Below, one piece after another: positions 50,837-60,936 of a DNA stretch of 60,936 nucleotides. The first letter of the stretch is position 1, and the number at the start of each line of letters is the position of its first letter. The DNA lies in assembly GCA_003427395.1 (NCBI GenBank), contig BFEA01000007.1:2650679-2711614 (forward strand), in the 5' to 3' direction. Source of the stretch: Chara braunii (Eukaryota > Streptophyta > Charophyceae > Charales > Characeae). The position numbers were made by a program, and so were the translations under genes. The notes beneath the pieces are model-generated. The model was given only the letters and a program-made list of their open reading frames with translations. It did no database searches and was not told the DNA's origin.

Positions 50837-50904
<68 letters not shown>

Positions 50905-51804
50905 AAGAAGAAGAAAACGAGGGAGGAGGAGGAGAAGAAGAATAGTGGCTATGGAGGAGCAAAGAAGAATTAGGAGACAGAGAAGATAAAGACGAACTCT
51001 CCTCTGTCGCGCGCTCCTGATGACGATGCCATAATGTTGACCAGCAAAGTTGATGACTCCTAATGCAGGTTTCCCCATGACTGGTATGGAGTCCTTGCTA
51101 TGGTGCCCAAGTAACTCTCTCTCTCTCTCTCCTGGACATAGCCTCCGCCAATCTCTCCACTCCAGCCTACTCTACTCGTCCAGTGTTGCTCCATCACAAC
51201 TCTCCCCAACTGGCGCTGCTAAGAAGCGCGACGCCCAACTGAGGCTCCAGTCGGAATGTCCTCAAAGTGGACTGGCCCAACTATATACCGTTGGGCCTGG
51301 CTGAGCAGTCCTGGCTCTGCAATCAGGACCGTCAGATATAATGTTCGATCTTAATCCTACGATCCTGGCCAAAAATGGCCTGCCAGGGTCCTTATCGGAC
51401 GTCGAGGCAACCCTGTTGATGCAATACTCGAGGACTGGGCCAGGCACAAGCAGACGAATGCCTGGTTCAGTCCCACAGATAGACAAATTTGAACCTGGCC
51501 TACAACGTTAAGACCTGAAATCCAATGGTCTGAACAAGCTTCTGCCTGTTCGGACAGGAAGAAAAGTCTAAACGACACAACAAACAAAAATAGTCCAAAC
51601 AAAATCGAGCCAAACTCGCTCAGGAAAAATAAATGAATAAATGTTGGAAAAGGAATGAGAATGGGACAAAGGGTAGGAGCCTCGACCCAAAATGTGGTCG
51701 TGGCCCACCAAGTCGCCCAACCAAAGGGGTTGTGTGCGGCCTGGGGGCTAAAAAGGAGAATACTGGGCCTGAAGGGCCCATCCATGAGCCCCTAGGATGC
51801 TACA
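50471..51804 (-). repeat. 5' LTR of element D
   Basis: 1334 bp. Minus-strand ends TGTAGCATCC and CATGCATCA. It contains (CT)n at 50842-50900. Confidence 0.8.
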
Positions 51805-52089
51805 CCCCCGCTCCCCCTCTCCCGCCCCCACCCAAGAAGAAACAGAACATTGAACCCCCCTCCGCTGTAGATTAAAAAGAAAAATGTCGGAGCATAGAGT
51901 CCTGCCTTCGGGGTTGATGTCATACCTTGGCTGACACACGAGATCCAATTGGTCATCTCTATGTGTTCGTCATGTGCAAGGTTCGTAAGTCCTACCACCG
52001 AGAAAAGTATAGTGTCGGGGGGCCTGACGGTTGGGCCCTCTAAGATCCAGCCTAGTGAGCAGCACTGATTTTATGGTGGGCTCGATAGA
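51805..52089. other. Short spacer between elements D and F
   Basis: Begins with a C-rich stretch. No gene or repeat is recognised. Confidence 0.4.
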
Positions 52090-52936
52090 TGCGGGGATCC
52101 GAGCTCCTTGGCAGAGCCCTTTTAGGCTTCAAGGTGCACGCCCTAAGTGCAAGTGGGCCAGAAAATGCTCGAAGGCCTATTTTTGGCTGACAGTCCGCCC
52201 TGGACCGCGCACCAGTTTGTTACATCCAGGCGGGCCTGTATGACCAGTAATAGAATCACAACAGCCAGCAGTAACCACGTCGAGCCGTTAGCCACCTCAA
52301 CCGACTGGGCCAGGGAACATTTTGGAATGGCGCTGGGCGCATATATGAGGCACCGTCGTGAAGCTACTGTGTACCACGCGCATGCGGCCAAGCAGGGCCA
52401 AGGCAACAATCCACTTTCCATAGTGGAAAAGTGTCTGCCTCCAGAGTCCAGGGACATTCTGGCTGGAGGGTGCTGCGGCAACGATGCTTGGACGCACGCT
52501 GGTTTGAGGCAGGGCGCTGGCCAGTGGAAAGCGCGCACACGAACGCTGGTGAAGTGCGTTGTTGAGTGCAGCGCTGCACTGCAGCCATAGCCAAGCCACA
52601 CGTGCATGGGAGCTGGTGGGGATGGTGGAGGTTTGGGTGGAGGTGGAGAGCCTGTGGAAAGACAAGGCAACGGATGAGTGTGAGAGGGAAAGAGACACGT
52701 ACCTGGCTTAGTGTGGAGGTCTGCATGGGAGACATCTTCATTTACATCGGTCTTCTACACTGGATGCATTGTCAATGGAGGCGAGTTGGGGTTGGCATGA
52801 GCAATTTAGTTTATTGCTTCTCTCCTATTTGGTGTTTACTTGGTGCACTACTTTCTGTTCAGCACACGACTATCCGGCTTGCATTGTGATGCTGCAATTT
52901 GGTTTCTGTCATTTGCTCTCTCTCATATTCCCTGCA
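52090..52936 (+). repeat. 5' LTR of element F
   Basis: Diverged relative of the element B LTR. The shared starts TGCGGGG/TGCGAGG, the ggcagagccc block, gccctaag and the end tgca set the borders. Confidence 0.65.
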
Positions 52937-52939
52937 ATT

Positions 52940-52950
52940 TGGTATCAGAG
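52940..52950 (+). other. Primer binding site of element F (tRNA-iMet)
   Basis: TGGTATCAGAG, the standard plant site, three bases after the LTR end. Confidence 0.85.
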
Positions 52951-53600
52951 CTGGTTCGAACCGCTCCATCGGCGCTGGTGCCTTTGTGATTCAGCACTCT
53001 GGTGTGGTTTACCAGTTCAGTGGAGATACTTTGGTGCTGAAGACGACATTGCATTGTATTATGGGTGTTGTCAATGCTATGACTAGTCATCGAAATGCAC
53101 GACGACTCAATTGGTGAGAAATTTATGGTTGGGGGCAGCGAACGAGGTATGTTGTCTCTAACCTCATACACCGTCTATAATGCTTCTTGCAGTGAGGAAG
53201 TGCATCTAACTTGACAGTCCTTTCTTGGTTTAGGGGTCGTGAGCACTTTACCTTGAGAGACAATTTTCTTCCTGAGGAGCATGCTGGTGGGAGAGGGCGG
53301 TGCTTTCTTAAGGACCTTAGACGGAGCACGGGTCACGGCGGAAGCCAATCTTTGGGAGTAGTGTACGTACGCATTTCTGCTTTGTCCTTGTGATGCTCTT
53401 GCTGTGCAGTAGAGGTGGTGCTGGGCAGGCCAGCTATGGGGGATTGACGTGTATTGAACTGTCACTAAAGATACTCAGGGGGGGGCAATCGACTCGCACT
53501 GAATGCGAGGGTAAAAATAATGCAAACGGGGCAGGCCAACCAATCACTTACCTGGGGCACACGGCGGGCCGTTGTGCACACCTTTAGACACTGCACTCAT

Positions 53601-54940
53601 CCAATGCTTTCAGGACATTGTTGGTGATAAAGACAATTAAGTAGAATTCAGGGGGATGGTGGGTTCCGGTTGACAACGTGATTATCTGCTTCTATATACC
53701 TTCCTTTAGTAAGCATCCTTGCAAATGATTTTATTTGATTTTGACGAGTTGTAACAGATTGCTGATTGTGCTCCAGATACAGACAGGGATAGCTAAAAAA
53801 ATAAAAATAAAGGCAGTTGAAAGTAACTGCTTCTCTAAGTGTGCTGGCCAATTTGTTGCATCGCTGTTGTTAAGTGAGGGGAGAGGCTGTTGGAGGAAGA
53901 CTTGGTGGTTTGCAAGGAAGTCGGAGAGTAAAAGAATGGCAGCCATAGCCAACGGGTGCCAGTGGGAAACTCTCTGCCCCTCTTTTTTTCTCATGCTGCG
54001 GTTGTTGGGTTGCATCCGGGGCCGATTGTGTGGCAATCAACACCCATTTTAGTAGGGTTACGTTGCAAATATTGCCACACGACATCGACAATAATTTATC
54101 TAAAGGGAGGTGTTGCTCGTTTGGTAGCGTGGCAATAGTGACATGCTGAGGGAGACCAGATTTTCAGCACGCCGACAACATTCTGAGGGGAGATGCTAAC
54201 GAAGTTGTGCAGCGGAGAGAGCTGTTTTTTACGAGCTCAAGTAGCGGTGCTGTCGTAGCCTGCCGAAATTGCGCCGTAGAGTGAGTTTTTTTGATAGAGC
54301 GGCGGTGCTGCTAGAACGACATTGTTGCTAGAACAACAGTGCTGACGGTTTGGCGGCGTGGCAGTAGCGATCAATCGTTGAGATGGTGGCGCTTGCGACA
54401 TTTGTACCAGAAGCCCACCCTTTTTATGGAAGGGGAGGACGTGCAACGCAAACCGTTCTGTTTGTGGGACCATCTGGTGCTACGACGTCAGTTGGAGGTT
54501 GCGTTGAGCTATATTGGGAACCTTTTTGGTGATGCGGTACTAATGGGAGGCTGCATAAAGCTATTTTGGGCCAAATTGAGATTGGAACCCAAGTGGTTGT
54601 TGAGATTACCTTGTGTGGGACGCGGTAATTGGAGGTAATTTGAACGACAATTGAATTAAGGCAGTCCTCGGAGGTTGAGGAGCAATGAGACTGTTTTTGG
54701 ATTGCAGTTGGGTCCGCAATTGGAACTGCGTGAGACTTATTATTGAGAGCACTCTCCTAGAAGGTTATCTCGTTCAAGTCGTTTTCAGTGGATTCAACTT
54801 TCACCTATTCGGGCGCTTAGGGAAGGACGCAAATGACTGTATTATGGACGAACCACAACTAGTGTTGTGGGCCACGTATTTTGGGTTTTAGCGGCAATTT
54901 ACTAGGTTGGGAAAAAACTTCTTGAGTAAGTCAACCCAAA
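53601..54940. other. No recognised gene
   Basis: Short ORFs on both strands (for example 53735-54052, 54339-54638) have no motif I recognise. The stretch 54230-54370 has several gcggtgctg/gtggcagtag-like repeats. Confidence 0.4.
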
Positions 54941-55156
54941 CTTCATTCGAGGTTAGTTGATTGACTCGGATTTTCCCTCACGCCTTACGAACCCATACCT
55001 TGCTTTACCTTCGTTTTCTTTTGAATGTTCAAAAAATCAGAAAAAGCTTCACTCAAGGTCAGTTGATTGACTCGGTTTCCCCTCACGCCTGCGTGAACCC
55101 ACACGTTGATTGACCTTAATTTTTTTTTAAATGTTAAAAAATTAGAAAAGTTGATG
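54941..55156. repeat. Tandem duplication, about 106-bp unit
   Basis: Units start cttcattcgagg (54941) and cttcactcaagg (55047). Both contain gttgattgactcgg, ccctcacgcct and a T-rich end followed by aatgtt. Confidence 0.85.
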
Positions 55157-56058
55157 GTGTCAAGAAGTGATGGCGAAAATGATTGTCTTGCACTCAACCT
55201 CTTGCGTGCCTCAAGATGGAGTTATGTCTCAGAATGGGAAACATTTTAGTGGGTGTCGTAAAATGACCTTGTGAATTTGAAGACGAAGAATAAGTTAATT
55301 GGAATTTGTTCAAACGCCCCATCTTGATCTATGCACCGTCTAAATGAAATTACTTTCCTCGCTGCTTCCTTCATCCCACTTCGTCTAGGTTTCCCTTGAT
55401 GATGGAGGAAATGAACAGGTAGAGTTACCGTAGTTGGTGAGATTTCATCTTTATAGGAAGGGCCTAAGCTAGGGGATAGTTGCTTTAGGAGCCGGACCCA
55501 TTAACGACTTGGGGTATGGGTCCACCCACATAGACCCAAACATCGGGGGAAGTACTCTGCGATTCGGTGGTGACAGCCCGAACTCTGAGATTCGTGCTTC
55601 GTGCTCGGACGACGGGGAGTACCTCAGCCTACCTCCCATAGAATTGGGGACGTACGAACTAAGGGAAGCCTTGGCTACCCCCAGAGTCTCAATCAAAGGG
55701 AGACCGTTTTAGTACACCTAGGAAGTGACCGACTTAGGTGCCACTAGCAGGTGGGGGACTGGTGTCATAAGAAGCCCCGTTCGTGAAATTACTAGTCTGG
55801 AATGGGGTGCAAGTAGGCACCACTACCGCGGAAGGCTTGTGCCACAATAAGTATGAACCTAGAAAGTCACGATAAGGCCCTGCGGGCCCTGTGGGGAAGC
55901 GACAACTTGTGTAAATCAACGGTGGCATAGTCAGACAATCGTCGAGTTGTAGAAATTGATATATATTAAGGTAAGAGATTTACACTAAGATGATGCTTTC
56001 CCGTCTGTCCATGTGACTATGGCATTTGTGATTATTATCTTAGTCCCAAGACGAGAAG
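55157..56058. other. No recognised gene
   Basis: The ORF 55509-55712 (67 codons, Gly/Ser/Pro-rich) has no known motif. It may be leader sequence of the decayed coding region that follows. Confidence 0.35.
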
Positions 56059-56496
56059 TTGTTGATAGGGGCCGAAAGGCAAGGAAAGGCGTTAGACCTC
56101 ATTGGGCGCATGGTCTATGATCCAATTGAAGTTTTTCCATCAGGAAGAGAGTTAAGGATGGATCACGGAACAGTGAGAAACCCTCCACGGGCATACCTTT
56201 TTATAACCTCAACTCTGGCGCAATATGAGTCTAGCTTTTGTCGGGCTCGACGACTGGAGTGGATTGACCTTCATATTGTTTACACATTCAAGAAAAAGGA
56301 GTTGCGAGCGTATTTCGACCTCGAATCTTGTGGTTTAAGGCTTATCCTCTACTACGATGCCCGCTTAGGTCCATTTGAAAACATAGAGTTTTACGAGCAT
56401 ATTCGCGCCAATCGATTTGAGTACGTGGACATGCGAACTTTTGATGGATTGACTTACGGGCTTGAGGTATGTAACCTGCAGCAAGTTGTTGCATAA
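56059..56496 (+). CDS. Hypothetical protein, probable pseudogene start
   Basis: 145 codons. I do not recognise it. The sequence looks like a folded protein, not a chance frame: balanced composition with alternating strands and helices (GRMVYDPIEVFPSGRELRMD; PPRAYLFITSTLAQYESSF; WIDLHIVYTFKKKELRAYFD; LRLILYYDARLGPFENIEFY; RANRFEYVDMRTFDGLTYGL). Coding-like sequence goes on downstream in other frames. A loose resemblance in pattern to the pre-gag ORFs of element A is noted in the findings. Confidence 0.45.
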   Translation: MLIGAERQGKALDLIGRMVYDPIEVFPSGRELRMDHGTVRNPPRAYLFITSTLAQYESSFCRARRLEWIDLHIVYTFKKKELRAYFDLESCGLRLILYYDARLGPFENIEFYEHIRANRFEYVDMRTFDGLTYGLEVCNLQQVVA

Positions 56497-57030
56497 TGTG
56501 TCTCAATTCTGTGGGCAGATGGATGGTGGCCGGCGGGATCTAACACAGTAGGGTACCTTTTGGTTCGCGATACTTCCGATTAGGAGTTAATTCGACGGGC
56601 GGAACAACTTTTGTTGATGCAGGAAGGTGTGGCGACTCGGTGGATCGGTTTCATCGGCATGCTCAGAGACAAGCAAGGATTTTTCCCATACTCGCGTGTG
56701 GATTTTCGTGCCAATGTGGCTTGACTCCTAAAAGATTTTTACTTTGCGGGTAACCTCTAATACCTCTCTCGAGTCATTACGAGTGTAAGAATTACCCAAC
56801 TGGCGACCACTTTAGCCTCGTCTGGATTAGGAATACCATGACACGGCACCCTATCGGAATGAGAACACTTTTCTTAGGCATAGTGTGGAGGCTTGCCTCT
56901 CCGGCGATCGCCCTTTATGGCACTCAAACGATTTAGGTCATGCACGATTCTCACATCACGAAGTTCGTTTTCGATGACGCCGAACTCGCACGCCTTGATC
57001 TTTTGAAGACTTGGGTTCGAGAATGACATT
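56497..57030 (+). pseudogene. Decayed continuation of the unknown gene
   Basis: Plus frames read GYLLVRDTSD, ELIRRAEQLLLMQEGVATRW and GMLRDKQGFFPYSRVDFRAN, then further on MTRHPIGMRTLFLGIVWRLA, SPAIALYGTQTI and ITKFVFDDAELARLDLLKTW. Stops and shifts separate them. No family is recognised. Confidence 0.4.
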
Positions 57031-58574
57031 CACTGTACCATGGCTAAGTGTGACCTTTTGCGAGTTTCACTAGACCCATAAGGGTGATTCCACCTAATTG
57101 TTCATGTAGCAGAGGCATTATACTTCGACTGTATGAGGTAGTAAAAAACTAAAAATCTTTAAGTTAGAACCAACCGGATGGATAGTATTTGGATTGCCCC
57201 GATGATGGTACTATCATGCTTCCACATTGAGGGGTAATCATGGGCGCGAAAATAAAAGTCACACGCAGGCATTGGTCAAGATTTGAGACATCCCTTCTTT
57301 CACAATGACGAAGGGTTGTAGAGACATGATGAAGTTAGTAGATGAGAGACTAAAAGGGTTGCAGGCCAGGGTCGAAAGGATTCGTGGTCGGACGATTGTC
57401 GGACTAGGGCATTAATAAATGTCAGTTTTGGGTGAATAACATAGGTAGGTGTTGCTACCTGCGGATATAAATCCTTGCCAGACATACAACACTTCGAGTA
57501 AGGTATCTGATCAAGAATCATTCGCAAAATTGTATGTCATCCAAGAAGATTAAAGATGCAAGGGACAAGTGTATACGCGCTTTATCCTAAGTTGGAATGA
57601 ATAGCTTGAGCAGACCACATCGTCAAGTCAATAATCCAATCAAGGTCGGTCCCTACGTCCGAGTAGTATTTTTTCTCAACATGGTTCGAGTCGACCTCGC
57701 GTAACCAAATCTAATATGTATATATTTCTTTCAATTGCGTGACTCCCAACAATGTTTGTTTTGTCGGTGGCATCTGCGCCTGATAGTTATGAGATTTAAT
57801 TTATCTCTTAACGTAGATATATTCCTCTTTCTATTGGTCACGACTGATTAATTTTCAAGTTGCGGATTTATTATCATCCTTCTTTACCTGATTGTGCACA
57901 AGGGACTAGAAATACACACGGGGCCTTACTCCTGGTTGCGGCCGAGTTAGTCGACAAACGTGCATTCTGTACCTAGGAGATCGGCACCCTAGCGGACAGA
58001 TGATGCTCGGGCTCAGATGGCGTTCTAACTACATGTGCCTGAACTGCAACGAAACAAGCAAACACCCTACCTGATCTATCTTTGCGATTGCATATAAAAA
58101 CTTTCGTATGTGGGTCATTAGCTCGGTAGCGACATGCCTCTAGGTGTGGCGACAACTCCTTAGGGAAGGTAAGTTGTGCCTCGTAGAAACCTATTGTAGG
58201 GGATCACAAGAAGTACGGATGACGCACCTGATGCGAGCGACGAGGTGGTAACGCAACCACGTCCATCCTGATAGTTCGCTGAATTATTGAAGTAGTTGTC
58301 CCCAACTAGTCTTTAAGGCTTTTCTTTTAGTCCTGCTGACATGATCGAGTGGGCTCTCGCCTTTTGCAAAAAAAGCGGAAGCTGATGCACTCGACACCGT
58401 CTTGTGTGTGCGAGTAGGTTGTATAACTGCGCATTCATTGAACGTGGGTTTTCCACTCAATTTTTGCACATAATAAACACGATCGAATGCGGTGTTCAAT
58501 TTCACGGTTCGTTAATTAAAAAAAAAGAAAAAAAGAAAAAACATCGCGACCAACAACGTTCAAACGCGCTGCGC

Positions 58575-58576
<2 letters not shown>
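57031..58576. other. No recognised gene
   Basis: Short minus ORFs (57300-57527, 57973-58155, 58284-58505) carry no motif I can name. Confidence 0.35.

Positions 58577-58622
<46 letters not shown>
58577..58622. repeat. (GA)n microsatellite
   Basis: About 46 bp of GA repeat after an A-rich stretch. Confidence 0.9.
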
Positions 58623-58628
<6 letters not shown>

Positions 58629-59096
58629 ATAAAAAAATCATAAAAAATAAATTAAAAAAAATAGAATACCGTTCAAAATTGAATGCGAATTTGAGTCCGT
58701 GTTCAAACGCGAATTTGAACGCAAAAAAACGTTTTGGGCGTTCAAACAGTTAAATAGCGCAAGGACGTGACAAAACACTAAAATCGTTAGTATCAATAAT
58801 AAGGTTCGTCGTGAGAATGACGACACGCATATGAATTTAAGGATTAATATGCCGACATGCAACGTCATAGTGAAATCAATATAACCCCGACAATATGGTC
58901 GGGGCAATTGAGGGGGGTAAGGCTGCATGGGTGCAACCATGATGGAAAGGACCCCTCGAATTTAAATGACTGACAAGACCGGCCCAAAATAGAGGCCCAT
59001 GTCAACCTTAAACTAGTGAGCTTGGAGAAGAGGAAAAGTCTAGGCTAAGTACTCGAACTTAGCACATACCTACCGCTAGACTATTGCATGTACAAA
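58623..59096. other. AT-rich sequence with gttcaaacgcg motifs
   Basis: gttcaaacgcg occurs at about 58558 and 58701, with inverted forms such as gcgaatttgaac nearby. No gene. Confidence 0.35.
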
Positions 59097-59130
59097 GCTA
59101 GCTCCCATAACATCGAACTTGGGAGCTAGC
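59097..59130. repeat. Perfect 11-bp inverted repeat
   Basis: gctagctccca (59097-59107) and tgggagctagc (59120-59130) with a 12-base spacer. Confidence 0.8.
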
Positions 59131-59384
59131 CCAATAAGTCAAAGTTTTTATTGGTACATTGTAGGCTTAGGGGATAAATCTTGATCACCATTAAGGTAAC
59201 TTCTTTTTTATAAGGAGCTATGACTTCACTAAAGCTTGAAAGTGGTTGAGCGGAAGCCTGCACCCTCTGGCATTAACTTAGAAACTGCAGTTTTTGCCCC
59301 ACCTCAGCCTCCCCCCCCGGGGCTACACCCACCCCTCCTGAGCCTGAGGTGGTCGGAACGTTCCGCTATTGACCCTTTAGCTCA

Positions 59385-59606
59385 ATGGCAAACAATAGCA
59401 CTTCGTGTCCAGCATGGCTTGCTGTGTGTTTGAGAGGCGTTTCCAACATTGATTTTGTTGGTCTTATCGCTTTGGTGAACCACAAGAGCCCTGATCTATT
59501 TCGACGCGATGAAGTTAGGGCATTGAACTATTTCTTCAAAGGATGGCTGCTTCCAAGTCCACCTCCTGGTTGTAATTGCTCGATCAATTTCTTTCCCAGT
59601 AAGTGA
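59385..59606 (+). CDS. Small hypothetical ORF, possible exon
   Basis: 73 codons (NNSTSCPAWLAVCLRGVSNI; FVGLIALVNHKSPDLFRRDE; ALNYFFKGWLLPSPPPGCN). Not recognised. A donor-like CAGTAAGTG occurs at 59597-59605 and an acceptor-like cacctcag at about 59301-59308, so this could be an exon of an unknown gene, but the upstream reading frame is not kept. Confidence 0.25.
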   Translation: MANNSTSCPAWLAVCLRGVSNIDFVGLIALVNHKSPDLFRRDEVRALNYFFKGWLLPSPPPGCNCSINFFPSK

Positions 59607-60814
59607 TTGCTTTAGGACCTTGGTATACGAAGTAGTTTCCCCAACCTAAAATCAACAGAACCAAAACACTGATGAGTAGGTGCACAGCGGAACCTTTATG
59701 AGATTGTATTACAAAATGAGTTTGCGAAAGAAGTGTTCCATGTGATTCATTGGATGAAGCAACTCTGCTGACAAACCTGTGGGACTCAAACGCAAAGCGT
59801 CTGCTCAGAATTTTGTTTTGATGCTGCAATAACCAAGCAACATAACTTTGAAGTCCGATGGCTAAATAAATGGCAATCAAATCATAAGATAAGATCATGA
59901 AAAACATATTACAAGTAGAGAGTAGAATTAACACTATAGATTCAAAAACATTGGTATCGATCTATAAATAGTAAGTCATTGTAGAGTGATCAATATGATA
60001 TATATGGGACGACATGATATGTGGGACGAAATGCATTTGATACATATATTAAGACCATATAATCGCTACAAATGATAAAGGTATGTATTCCATTAAGAGG
60101 TGTTGTTGGAATAAGTCTTGTCTTTGTTTCCCTATTTGCTTCACCTTTGATTAACACTTCATATGTACAAAGTTCAACTTTTAGAACCATTCAACAAAAA
60201 AAAAAAAAGTGGCAGATTGTTTACTTCCTGGATTGACGTCGTGTGAATCATCAATCAAATTTGTCTTCTCCATAAGACCCTTTGTGATGTCTGGCATCAA
60301 TCACTACTATGACCCCTCTGTCGTCCCCAGTGTTTGCACTTTCGAGCGATCCCGAATTCCAATCAATTGCGAACTTGGGATCCTTAAGTGTCCCCCCCCA
60401 TATCTTGGATCTATTGCCTGTAGATAGTCTGTGCGCTTACTTCTATGTGAACGCTCTATGTTGAAGTTCGTTATGAAAATTGAATTTGTTGAGGTTCATA
60501 TAACAAAACAATCGTCAATGTTTGATAATTAACTTATAAATGAGATGGTTTGTTTTTTAAAATTTGGTTATATCCTGGTTAGCACGCCGTACACGTGCGT
60601 AGTGCGTACGCGTACGTATTCCACCGTACACGTACGAACCTAAAATCGCACATACAGGTGGCAAAAACAACATTTATCGGGGAGTCATACCCGACGTCCT
60701 AACCAATCTCGATTTAAAAATAAAAAACCTTAAAGAAAACTTAAAAATAATGATAATAATAATAAATTATTTTAAAATAATTTTTAAATTATTATGATCA
60801 GGGTAACCGGCATT
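59607..60814. other. AT-rich sequence, no recognised gene
   Basis: A palindromic acgtacgcgtacg-like block lies at about 60585-60645. Otherwise nothing assignable. Confidence 0.4.
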
Positions 60815-60936
60815 CAGGACGGGCCGAACGCCCGAACCCGAACGCGCGAACCCGAACGCCCGAATGTATGGGACCCCTTGGGGATGCGTTCGGCCGTTCG
60901 GGCCGAATGCAGACCCAAAAAAAAAAAAAAAAAAAA
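60815..60936. repeat. GC-rich repeat block ending in poly(A)
   Basis: Tandem cgaacgc/cgaaccc units at 60827-60865, an inverted partner cgttcggccgttcgggccg at about 60888-60906, then 20 A to the window end. It could be a hairpin-bearing 3' end of a retrotransposed sequence or simply a contig edge. Confidence 0.5.

Larger units (their letters stand above)
45485..51804 (-). mobile_element. Element D (minus), Ty3/gypsy derivative lacking RT and integrase
   Basis: LTRs at 45485-46752 (truncated at its 3' end) and 50471-51804, a decayed iMet-like primer site at 50456-50470, and a polypurine tract at 46753-46766. Inside are gag remnants, a protease remnant and an expanded minisatellite, but no RT, RNase H or integrase. 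It is related to element C by LTR and leader. It could only have moved with help from a relative. Confidence 0.8.
52090..53600 (+). mobile_element. Element F (plus): 5' LTR and leader of a B-like element
   Basis: LTR 52090-52936 (starts TGCGGGG, ends cctgca), primer site 52940-52950, then leader blocks matching element B (gtcatcgaaatgcac; ggtcgtgagc; gcacgggtcacgg). No gag or pol follows, so the element is truncated at about 53600. Confidence 0.72.

Noticed and set aside
59049-59083. Box A/box B of a tRNA-derived SINE
   Set aside because: Box A-like and gttcgag sequences occur on the minus strand but start only 24 bases apart, too close for a tRNA promoter, and there is no body or tail.
59597-59605. 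Splice donor as evidence for a host gene
   Set aside because: CAGTAAGTG is a good donor by sequence alone, but there is no partner exon or recognised protein, so only a low-confidence possible exon is listed.

Overview
The window is a nuclear, repeat-dominated segment of a photosynthetic streptophyte, probably a charophyte alga; Chara-like is my best guess from the overall look and is inference only. The evidence is the scraps of mitochondrial (cox1, a group II intron maturase) and chloroplast (ndhF) DNA embedded in nuclear retrotransposons. It also shows large Ty3/gypsy elements with plant-type primer sites (tRNA-iMet, tRNA-Asp) and long dinucleotide arrays. I see no confident host gene and no RNA gene. 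Nearly all recognisable coding sequence is retrotransposon, and nearly all of it is broken.

Layout. 1-1360: a nested satellite of (CT/GA)n and GT-rich blocks. 1386-2278: a pyrimidine-rich stretch with no recognised gene. 2279-2667: a cluster of a short repeat (about 114 bp when whole) whose 5' part carries a hammerhead-ribozyme-like core; other copies lie near 25.2-25.5, 34.2 and 41.2 kb. 2668-4339: G/T-rich, nothing assignable. 4340-10089 (minus): Ty3/gypsy element E, whose gag-protease region is split by two organelle-derived insertions, one flanked by an 81-bp duplication of element sequence. 10090-25059 (minus): element A, a 14.97-kb Ty3/gypsy element inserted into E, with both LTRs, a 4-bp target duplication, a tRNA-Asp primer site and a polypurine tract. 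It has gag, protease, RT and integrase, plus about 6 kb of extra coding sequence between the 5' LTR and gag. That extra region carries a domain repeated four times that I do not recognise. A 19-bp Nextera/Tn5 mosaic end with a duplicated flank at 22.6 kb is an assembly artefact.

25591-34197 (plus): element B, a Ty3/gypsy element with a degenerate gag-pol, a chromodomain-like tail and two LTRs. 34310-44310 (minus): element C, same superfamily. 45485-51804 (minus): element D, a relative of C that has lost RT, RNase H and integrase and has expanded an internal minisatellite. 52090-53600 (plus): element F, the 5' LTR, primer site and leader of a B-like element. 53600-60936: mostly unassignable, with a tandem duplication, one decayed gene of unknown nature at 56-57 kb, a hairpin, and a GC-rich end with poly(A).

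How the parts relate. The elements are nested and abutting, so the window records serial insertion and decay. Element A is the best preserved: its LTRs are close to identical and its frames are broken mainly by single stops. The two leads most likely to be undescribed are the repeated upstream domain of element A and the short hammerhead-like repeat. The latter can be shown to have moved, because a tandem duplication at 40.8-41.8 kb keeps both a filled and an empty copy of one site.
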